A stretch of 64,000 nt of DNA, from positions 1 to 64,000 of the forward strand of contig CP025326.1 in NCBI GenBank assembly GCA_004014935.1, in the 5' to 3' direction. Made by a program: the position numbers and the translations under genes. Every line of letters begins with the position of its first letter. Position 1 is the stretch's first letter. The DNA is from Saccharomycopsis malanga (Eukaryota > Ascomycota > Saccharomycetes > Ascoideales > Saccharomycopsidaceae). This document shows, piece after piece, positions 57,328 through 64,000 of this stretch. The notes under the pieces were generated by a model. That model was not told the origin of the DNA. It saw only the letters and a list, made by a program, of their open reading frames with translations, and did not search any database.

Positions 57328-57423
57328 ATGGCTTGTGAATGTGACAACGCTCAATCTTGCACTTGTGCTCAAGGAAAGTGTTCTTGCCCAAAGGGCCAAT
57401 GTTCCTGTGCTGCTTGCCAATGA
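57328..57423 (+). CDS. Metallothionein, 31 residues, nine cysteines
   Basis: ATG at 57328 and TGA at 57421-57423 enclose 31 codons: MACECDNAQSCTCAQGKCSC followed by PKGQCSCAACQ. Nine of 31 residues are Cys, arranged as four Cys-x-Cys pairs plus one single, with no aromatic residues or His, which is the signature of small fungal copper metallothioneins (Neurospora MT is 26 residues with seven Cys). The role would be cytosolic copper/cadmium binding. Codons are ordinary. It is too short for usual frame cut-offs. Convergent with the nitronate monooxygenase gene, with SINE copies in its 3' flank. Confidence 0.88.
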   Translation: MACECDNAQSCTCAQGKCSCPKGQCSCAACQ

Positions 57424-57549
57424 AAGGCATGTCATGAGACGTGGGGTTTAATATATAGGTTTATATAGTGATGATTAAATGATGTGTATTTTAGCTTGCT
57501 AACTATTGTATGATGGCCGACATCTCGGTCTTTGGTGTGAACTTACTAA

Positions 57550-57641
57550 TACTACTAGGTCTATCTGCTAAACTATTCTACCAGGCCTGTTTCTCTTCTC
57601 CTAAAGCACTGGCCACTGAGCCACACGGCCCAACAGCTATA
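57550..57641 (-). mobile_element. SINE head fragment
   Basis: The reverse reading is GTTGGGCCGTGTGGCTCAGT, GGCCAGTGCTTTAGGAGAAG, AGAAACAGGCCTGGTAGAAT, AGTTTAGCAGATAGACC. The body and 3' end are missing. The next copy inserted immediately beside it. Confidence 0.7.
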
Positions 57642-57654
57642 TATTATGATTAGT

Positions 57655-57975
57655 AGTAGTAGTATCATATATTTCGAGCCCAATACATATCAGTTTCGTA
57701 TATACACGCCATGTCTAAAGGAAATTGGTAAAGCCCAATCCTGTACTGTTTATCATGATTATCCCACCCAATTGGTTGGAAAGTAAGCACTAGACTTTTG
57801 TCTAGACTTTTGTCTAGGTCATATTTCAGACAGTTCAACTTGCCTGTGAAGTTACTCACGTTCAGCATTGTAAAGCAGCGAGTAAAAGTGTCGTCTTAGG
57901 AATCGAACCGGTGTTCTTGCTAGGTCTTTTCTCTTCTCCGAGAGCTCTGACCACTGAGCCAAATGACCCAGTGTT
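57655..57975 (-). mobile_element. SINE copy, full length (321 bp) with perfect 13-bp target duplication
   Basis: TATTATGATTAGT flanks it at 57642-57654 and 57976-57988. The reverse reading starts AACACTGGGTCATTTGGCTC (A box), has CCGGTTCGATTCCTAAG (B box), CAATGCTGAACGTGAGTAAC, a duplicated GACAAAAGTCTA, CAACCAATTGGGTGGGATAA, GGCGTGTATATACGAAACTG and ATATGTATTGGGCTCGAAAT, and ends in ACT repeats rather than ATT. It finishes 38 bp from the stop codon of the nitronate monooxygenase gene. Confidence 0.92.
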
Positions 57976-58013
57976 TATTATGATTAGTGCTACAAATTGC
58001 TACATACCAAGCT

Positions 58014-59216
58014 TTATGCAAGTTCTCTGACAATGTACTGCAAAACCTCTTTGGCAGAAAGACCTGGAACGATTTGTCTGTAATTTGATCCTGCAAGATA
58101 AAAGCCAATATCAACATTTGAATTTCTGCCTAATTTTTGTTTCAAGTCTTTATATGCTTTATACGAGTGGCCATAAGGGGGCAACTCGTAATTTGTATGT
58201 TCCTGGCCGCTCTTAGCAATGCTGTGTTCAGCAGTCTCGTAGCTAGCCAACAAGTCGCGAATAAACGGCGTTACAATTGTTCTAGCTGGTTTTCCAGACA
58301 CCAAAGTTACCATCTCAGTAAATGGTAAGTTGTTGGTTGTCAAGAGTTGTTCTATATATCCATTAGAGTTTGACTCGGGACATGTCAAGAATGCACTTCC
58401 GATTTGAGCAGCAGAAGCTCCCAAAGAAAGATATTTGCCAACAGTTGTGCCATCCATGATACCGCCTGCGGGAACCAAATGTACATTGGTCAGACCCCTT
58501 GCTACAATCTTCTGGGTTGCTAGAAACAAATCCAAAGTAGACAATTTGCTGTCATCGTGCTCGTCCAGTAAAAAGTTGCCGCGATGTCCTCCAGCCTCGT
58601 AGCCCTGGCAAATGAGACCATCCACTCCTTTGCTGATCAACACCTCCGCCTCTAGAGGAGACGTGCTGGTCACAAATACTAGTATTCCTACGTCATGTAG
58701 CGCATCAATGGTTTTCTGTTCGGGATATCCAAAATGAAAACTGACAATTCTAGGAGTAAGTTGGCTATTATGTCTCCAATAATCTATCAATTGTCCGATC
58801 ACTACTGAATGCAGTTGTTCCACTTCCTTGAACGAAATATTGCCATTTGCAAAACTTATTTCAGACTCAGAAATGCTCTCTAGCTGCGGAACTGCTTTCC
58901 TATATAGATTCCACCAGTTGGTGATCTGTTCTTCTGTAGGAACCGGCTGAACGGCATGACAGAAGAAATTCAAATTTACACTCAAAAATGGCTGCTTCTG
59001 CGCTACAAGGTTGGAATATTCACTTACCGTAGCCACAACTCTATCGATTCCTTCTCGAAGATCTATACCAGACAACGCAAGAGACCCCAAGCCACCATTA
59101 TTTGTCACTTCTGCAGCCAATGAGACCGTCGATACACCTGCCATAGGAGCCTGGATTATCGGATATCTAGCCCCAACCAACTTGCTAAATTGAAGTGCTT
59201 TGGTATACTTCTCCAT
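58014..59216 (-). CDS. Nitronate monooxygenase (2-nitropropane dioxygenase family)
   Basis: These FMN-dependent TIM-barrel enzymes oxidise alkyl nitronates such as propionate-3-nitronate; the S. cerevisiae relative is YJR149W. Start is set at ATG 59214-59216 (MEKYTKALQFSKLVGARYPI), giving 400 residues; the four codons upstream begin with GTG. Motifs include IIQAPMAGVSTVSLAAEV near the N-terminus, DGLICQGYEAGGHRG (about 220-235, FMN phosphate and catalytic region), LVPAGGIMDGTTVGKYLSLG and AAQIGSAFLTCPES. No signal peptide. It is divergent with the hexokinase-like gene; no functional link is implied. Confidence 0.9.
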   Translation of the reverse strand: MEKYTKALQFSKLVGARYPIIQAPMAGVSTVSLAAEVTNNGGLGSLALSGIDLREGIDRVVATVSEYSNLVAQKQPFLSVNLNFFCHAVQPVPTEEQITNWWNLYRKAVPQLESISESEISFANGNISFKEVEQLHSVVIGQLIDYWRHNSQLTPRIVSFHFGYPEQKTIDALHDVGILVFVTSTSPLEAEVLISKGVDGLICQGYEAGGHRGNFLLDEHDDSKLSTLDLFLATQKIVARGLTNVHLVPAGGIMDGTTVGKYLSLGASAAQIGSAFLTCPESNSNGYIEQLLTTNNLPFTEMVTLVSGKPARTIVTPFIRDLLASYETAEHSIAKSGQEHTNYELPPYGHSYKAYKDLKQKLGRNSNVDIGFYLAGSNYRQIVPGLSAKEVLQYIVRELA

Positions 59217-59608
59217 GCTGCTACTCACTTATTCTATAAAAGACCATAGACACCAATATATCACTAAATATACCATTGAAATATATTCTTCATCTCAAGC
59301 AACGAATGCAGGCCCCGGCTTTAATATGCAGATACACGCATGGATCACATGTTCTTACATAGTAGCACGTTATCCTGCTCCGCCCTGCAGCAGGCTTTGA
59401 TAGGAGAAATCCTTATTGAAGAGACGAATGATTTCCAAAGATGGGAAAGCAAATCCTCGTATGTTGATAATGATCCAAAATGGTATCCGTTGTATTGTCT
59501 TTATAAGGTTTTCTTGATGAAATGTTTATGTTTTCCTTCTGATATTTTCTTTCCCTGTATCCTGCTTCTAACGAGCTCCTTTGAACCATTCATAGTAAAC
59601 GATTAATA
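59217..59608. other. Divergent promoter region, nitronate monooxygenase/hexokinase-like
   Basis: 392 bp, no gene or SINE seen. Confidence 0.4.
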
Positions 59609-61237
59609 ATGAGTAGTTTAATACCATCATCTAAAGGCAGTTTTGCTGACTCCGATGGGTCGTCGCTATCGTTAAATTGCATTTCTACGTGCCCTACGTC
59701 TTCTTCGGTGACATCGATAGATGATACGAGAGTTGGTGATAATGATTTGAAAGTAATACCGTCCAATGAAGCAATACAAGTTAGATTACGTCAACTTGAA
59801 AATGTTTTCATGTCTGATCTATCCAATGAAAAGACTCTTCATGATGTGATTGACAAATTTGAACATCAATATAAGCAAGCATTGTCGAGATCAAACATTT
59901 CCATGCTACCTTGTTTCAATTACATCTCTACCGGCAAGGAAACAGGAAGGTATCTCTCGCTTGACTTGGGTGGATCGACTTTAAGAGTGTCTGTTATCAA
60001 TATTGATGGGCCAACAAGAAACGCCAAGGTATTGGTTTCCCAGAAATATAACATTCCAGATGCTCAGAAGGTGATCAATGAATATTTTTTCGATTGGATT
60101 GCTGATAGAATACACGAAGTGTTATTTGTAAAATCTAGTATGTCGTATTTCCAGAAAGAAATCAACACAGGTATCACTTGGAGTTTCCCATTGTTCCAGA
60201 CAGCCACAAATGATGGAGTGCTCAACAAGTGTGGCAAAGGATACATATTAGAAGAAGAGATGATGAGCAGACTGTTGAAAAGTCTATTTGAACAAAGCTG
60301 TTTGAAAAAACACAATATCCATCTCAAAATACTTTCATTAGTAAATGACTCTGTTTCTGTATATATCTCTGCCAAGTTTTTTAACCAAGACACCTCTATG
60401 GGCTTGGTGTTGGGTACTGGCACCAATGTATGTTTATTTCTTCCAACGGCTCTCATTACAGATGACAATAAACAGACAATTCATTCAAACGTATTGGCAG
60501 CTAATAACCATCACATCTGTCTTTTCAATACTGAACTATCTTTTTTCGGCCAGCATTTGAATAGATTTACTAGTATCTATGATGATATGATCCATGACGA
60601 ATGGCAGCAAGAACTGTTAAAAGAAGCATATGTGGAGAACAATTTCAACAACATTTACCAACCGTTGGAATTTCTCACTTCTGGAAGATACATTTCTGAG
60701 CTCAGCCGTCTGGTGATTGTAGATTTCATAGAGCAAGGTTTGATTATTCAAAAGTTGGCTCTTAATGGAAAGTTGTTTGAACGATATGATCATTTCACCG
60801 GTGAGGTGTGCTCCACCCTTTCAAACAGTGAAGATTTGGAAGCTTGTAAACGCTTTTTGATCCAATTGTTTGGCGATAAATCTACTTTATCATCTACGAA
60901 TGGTACTATCTCAACTTTATTGGTCTCAGACAAGGACATTCATACCATCAAGTCTGTCATTAGAATAATTGCTGATCGAGCTGCTGCCGTACTTGCTTGC
61001 TCTCTACTAAGTTTAGAACGTCTTGCCAACCATTCTCATAATCCCACCACACCAAAAAACATCAGTAGCATTGGCTATGGTGGTTCAGTATTGAAACATT
61101 TCCATTACTACAGAGAAAAGGTAGAGTACTTTCTAAGGATTTTGAATCCAGAAACAAGGTATCAATTAGACTTTGTTGACGATTCTTCCATCTATGGCGC
61201 CGCCATCTCAGCTGCTATTAATAATTGTAAAATTTAG
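59609..61237 (+). CDS. Divergent hexokinase-family sugar kinase (GlcNAc-kinase-like)
   Basis: This 542-residue protein has all hexokinase landmarks in variant form: phosphate-1 YLSLDLGGSTLRVSV (about 113-127), TWSFPL for the usual TFSYP, the catalytic Asp in SLVNDSVSVYI (canonical LVNDTVGTL), GLVLGTGTN (phosphate-2), ISELSRLVIVDFIEQGLI, and IGYGGSVLKHFHYY (adenosine). The divergence and size resemble the fungal N-acetylglucosamine kinases (HXK1/NAG5 of Candida) more than glucose hexokinases. A Ser-rich N-terminal extension of about 45 residues is unusual. The usual GlcNAc-catabolism neighbours are not here. Substrate is inferred only; EMI2/GLK-like roles are possible. Confidence 0.8.
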   Translation: MSSLIPSSKGSFADSDGSSLSLNCISTCPTSSSVTSIDDTRVGDNDLKVIPSNEAIQVRLRQLENVFMSDLSNEKTLHDVIDKFEHQYKQALSRSNISMLPCFNYISTGKETGRYLSLDLGGSTLRVSVINIDGPTRNAKVLVSQKYNIPDAQKVINEYFFDWIADRIHEVLFVKSSMSYFQKEINTGITWSFPLFQTATNDGVLNKCGKGYILEEEMMSRLLKSLFEQSCLKKHNIHLKILSLVNDSVSVYISAKFFNQDTSMGLVLGTGTNVCLFLPTALITDDNKQTIHSNVLAANNHHICLFNTELSFFGQHLNRFTSIYDDMIHDEWQQELLKEAYVENNFNNIYQPLEFLTSGRYISELSRLVIVDFIEQGLIIQKLALNGKLFERYDHFTGEVCSTLSNSEDLEACKRFLIQLFGDKSTLSSTNGTISTLLVSDKDIHTIKSVIRIIADRAAAVLACSLLSLERLANHSHNPTTPKNISSIGYGGSVLKHFHYYREKVEYFLRILNPETRYQLDFVDDSSIYGAAISAAINNCKI

Positions 61238-61512
61238 GCATTTTTTGTTATAGTACTGAATTATTGAAAACATGCCAATACTGCCGGGAAGATATGAACC
61301 AGTGTACCGTTCCAAACTGGTCTCGTACTGAGCAACCGTTGTGTGTCTTCCGGTTTTAGATTTGATTCTACATGAAGAGAAATGAGAGTCTTGGATTTGC
61401 TAGCACTGCTATGTTTGAGGATATATAGTGTATATTGGTTATATAGGCTTAAATAGGAGTACCCTCCTGATACAAATAAGCAGAAATTGAACTAAAAAGC
61501 AAGGATATGGAC

Positions 61513-61544
<32 letters not shown>

Positions 61545-62221
61545 GTTTTGTTTTGTTTTGTTTTGTTTTGTTTTGTTTTGCAAAAATATCTGAATCAATC
61601 TATCAAAGAACAATGGGAAAACAGACCAAATATTTATATAAACCGATAGAGAACCGCCTTTTGGAGGGAATAACCAACAACAGATCCCAAATAACGTGTA
61701 ATATGCGTTTTAAAAATACAAAGCATTGACTGAAATTATTTTTACAACATTACAAGTAGTAGGCTAAATGTATGATTATTAATATTAACCCTGTTGCAGA
61801 CAGTATGTAAAGGTGCTAACAAACAGACCGAATTTTGGAGTTTCTCTCCTATATTTATACACTCTGTTTTCCAAAGTCCTTCTGAAATGAGCCGTTATCG
61901 TACATAGTTGCAAGAATATACCATAAAACCAACTGTCATTAAAAACAGATCAATATATAAAAAGTAAAAACAACCCAGCTGATGGGCAAGGCAAACAAGT
62001 AATTTTTTGGGAAAACAAACGCTAACGAAGGAAAACCACAACAAACCAAACAGGGTGAGGCAAAGCAAAAAACTCAAAATCAAGATTAAGTCATGATAGG
62101 AACTGTGATGCAAACAAATAAAAATGGGTAATACTAATAAGACATTTTTGAATCACGAAGAGATTTTGATAAAATAAGATAAAAAAGGAAAATAGATGTG
62201 TGAAATAAAGAATTAATCGAA
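61238..62221. other. Convergent intergenic region, no SINE found
   Basis: 984 bp with a pentanucleotide array (listed) and no gene I can support; the frame at 61523-61729 is largely that array. Confidence 0.5.
61516..61580. repeat. (TTTTG) pentanucleotide repeat, 13 units
   Basis: Perfect TTTTG units run from 61516 to 61580. Confidence 0.95.
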
Positions 62222-64000
62222 TCAAAGGGAATCCAACTTTCCTACTGCGGCAGCCTTGTACATTTCATTCAACTTTGATCCTTCGGTGTTTTCTTCTTCA
62301 TTATTGTTATTGTCTTCGTTGGCACCGCTGTCTTTATGACCAGTGTTAGTCTGAACGATTTCTTCGGGTTCGTTTTCGTTTTCGTAGTTTTGATACTCTG
62401 CATTGTAATAGCTGATATCTGGAGGCGGTTGTGATCCAAATGGGCCTGCGCCAAAGCCATTATTTCCGTAAGGAAAGCCGTCGTTAAGCGATTGGCCCAA
62501 GCCATTACCCAAAGGCAAGCTAGCTAGAGATCCAGAGCCGCCTCCACTGAGCATACCGGAAGCTACGCCAGTATTAGCAAGAGGAGGAGCACCACCAATA
62601 AGGCCGCTCAAGTCGCCATTGTCCGTGCCGTTTAAAGCAGAAAGCGGTTGGGGACTGTTATAGCCACCTAAGAAGCCCATATTTGCTGCTGCGGCTCCAG
62701 CAGCACTAGCAGCAGCACTATTAGCCAAACCAGCAGCAGCAGCATTGGCAGCAGCAGCTGCTGCTGCATTTCTCATTTGGTTCTGGGATCTTCCCCAGCT
62801 GAGACGAACCCTGCTGCCCCCAATGGAAAAGCCTTGCATGGAGGCAATGGCAGCTTCAGCATCCTCTCTGTTTCTGAACTTGACAAAGCCACAGCCTTTT
62901 CCAGGGGGGATCTTTACATGAGCAATGGGTCCAAAAGGCTGGAAGAGCCCCAAAAGAGTGGATTCAGGAACCCCGTTAGCTAAGCCACCAATAAACACAG
63001 TGGTGTTTGTAGGATCAGTGAATTGCTGTGGAGGAAAGCCAGGCAATGCTCCGGCTGCTGCTGCTGCTGCATTATGGTTGCCATAATATTGTAAAGCAGC
63101 GGCAGCAGCAGGCGACGGACCATACGGATTATAGAGCATCATGTCAGGCGAAAAGCCAGGTGGAGGAGGACCGCCGCCAGGGCCAGAAACAGGAGGATTG
63201 CCAGTTCCAGGACCAAGTAAATTGCCGGCAGCAGCAGCAGCAGCAGCAGCGGCAGCAGCAGCATTGTTATTAGCATTGGTAACATTAGAATTTCTAGGGG
63301 TAGCAAGAGCAACTCTCAAAGGACGGCCAGCACACCAAACACCCTGCATTTTCACTAAAGCTTCCCGACGTTCGTTTTCGTCGCTGAAGCGAACAAAACC
63401 AAAGCATCGGGAAGCCCCAGTGGTTGGATCGGTCATAACACGGACGGTTTTGACGGTTTTGAAGTGGGTTTGGAAAAGAGAGAGCAAATGGGCTTCGGTA
63501 GTAGTCGGAGCCAAATCACCTACAAATAGAGAGTATTCAGGAGATTGGGGAATAGGAGCAGAAAGAGTGGCAGAACTGGCCCAATTGAGTCTGAAAACAC
63601 GGTTGTTGGAGTTTGGAATCTTGGTGCCGTTGAGAGATAAAGCCAATTTGGCATCTTCATACGTCTCAAACTCAATAAAACAGTATCCGGCATGTCCAGT
63701 GTTCAAGGTTGCCGCAGGAGTGCCCTTTTTGGCCTTTATCAACTTGACAAGAACGTTTTTGCCCAAAGCTTGCCAAATCTTGGTCACGGTTTCCTCGTCG
63801 GAATAGGGATCAATATCGCCCATCCAAAGCGTCTTTGGAGGAGACGAAGACGTAGCACTGGTGGCCGTAGGAGGGTTGGGAATCGGAAAAGTCGTGATGA
63901 AGTTCTCAGGCTGCAGATTGGTTATCATAGGAGTAACACTGGTCTGCATGTCCAATTGGCCAGGGCCAACAGGATCAAGACTCGGATTGAGAGATGGGTC
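62222..64000 (-). CDS. Three-RRM RNA-binding protein, Ngr1/Nam8 type (5' end beyond window)
   Basis: RRM1 (KTLWMGDIDPYSDEETV to about residue 110), RRM2 (YSLFVGDLAPTTTEAHLLSL, CFGFVRF) and RRM3 (TVFIGGLANGVPESTLLGLF, KGCGFVKF, GGSRVRLSWGRSQNQ) have intact RNP motifs. The IPPGKGCGFVKF form is closest in memory to Ngr1 (poly(A)/U-rich RNA binding, mRNA decay), with Nam8 (U1 snRNP) the alternative. Linkers hold poly-Ala runs (about 230-245, 275-300, 410-440) and Gly/Pro-rich stretches. The C-terminus is Glu/Asn-rich. The frame has an ATG at 63947-63949 but stays open to the window edge (DPSLNPSLDPVGQLD before it), so the true start may lie outside. Confidence 0.88.
   Translation of the reverse strand, partial: DPSLNPSLDPVGPGQLDMQTSVTPMITNLQPENFITTFPIPNPPTATSATSSSPPKTLWMGDIDPYSDEETVTKIWQALGKNVLVKLIKAKKGTPAATLNTGHAGYCFIEFETYEDAKLALSLNGTKIPNSNNRVFRLNWASSATLSAPIPQSPEYSLFVGDLAPTTTEAHLLSLFQTHFKTVKTVRVMTDPTTGASRCFGFVRFSDENERREALVKMQGVWCAGRPLRVALATPRNSNVTNANNNAAAAAAAAAAAAGNLLGPGTGNPPVSGPGGGPPPPGFSPDMMLYNPYGPSPAAAAALQYYGNHNAAAAAAGALPGFPPQQFTDPTNTTVFIGGLANGVPESTLLGLFQPFGPIAHVKIPPGKGCGFVKFRNREDAEAAIASMQGFSIGGSRVRLSWGRSQNQMRNAAAAAAANAAAAGLANSAAASAAGAAAANMGFLGGYNSPQPLSALNGTDNGDLSGLIGGAPPLANTGVASGMLSGGGSGSLASLPLGNGLGQSLNDGFPYGNNGFGAGPFGSQPPPDISYYNAEYQNYENENEPEEIVQTNTGHKDSGANEDNNNNEEENTEGSKLNEMYKAAAVGKLDSL

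Noticed and set aside
63141-63806. 221-codon plus-strand open frame
   Set aside because: It is antisense to the three-RRM protein, including its GCx poly-Ala runs.

Overview
The window looks like the left end of a budding-yeast (Saccharomycotina) chromosome. It opens with eleven copies of a 17-bp C-rich unit whose other strand is G-rich and contains GGTGT, as a yeast telomere would at a left end. Genes are mostly intronless, closely packed, TTG/GAT-rich and recognisably yeast-like: RPN6, MIF2, YLF2, PLP1, NOC2, NUP192, RPC53, SNF4, GYP6, ERF2, an RRM3-type helicase, tropomyosin and a metallothionein. CTG codons are rare. The few at family-conserved sites sit where leucine is expected, so the CUG-Ser code is not favoured, but this is weak evidence. 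I cannot name the species.

Layout. 1-189 telomere-like repeats. About 190-8040 is a subtelomeric element carrying a 1148-residue protein with a tyrosine-recombinase-like C-terminal half, a C2HC zinc-finger-like motif and three SUMO-interaction-like motifs. 8041-9264 is a mosaic of older fragments. About 9265-11880 is a second copy of the element, shortened by at least three internal deletions. From about 13 kb to the right edge is ordinary gene-dense euchromatin with about 20 genes. The last gene (three-RRM protein, NGR1/NAM8 type) runs off the right edge.

The most unusual content is a family of short repeats scattered through the intergenic regions, which I read as a tRNA-derived SINE. It has a polymerase III A box (TGGCTCAGTGG), in some copies a B box (GGTTCRATTCC) and a tRNA-like acceptor stem. 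A conserved body of about 310 bp follows, then a fixed 3' end (ACTGATATGTACTGGGCTCG, AAATATAAG and ATT repeats). Several copies are flanked by 8-13 bp target-site duplications, many are 5'-truncated, and one insertion can be compared directly with its empty site in the paralogous subtelomeric element. A shorter subclass (about 190 bp) with its own duplications seems to have spread separately. Copies occur in five of seven convergent intergenic regions but only one of seven divergent ones, and in two cases abut the stop codon of a gene.

The genes are housekeeping: proteasome lid (RPN6), kinetochore and spindle (MIF2, SHE1-like), ribosome assembly (NOC2), RNA polymerase III (RPC53), nuclear pore (NUP192), energy sensing (SNF4), membrane traffic and lipid modification (GYP6, ERF2, CDC1/TED1 type, OPT transporter), sugar kinase, nitronate monooxygenase and copper/metal binding. 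They do not form a pathway cluster. Candidate regulatory sites match function in three cases: two Rpn4-type sites before RPN6, PAC/RRPE-like sites before NOC2, and MluI-box-like sites before MIF2 and the helicase gene.
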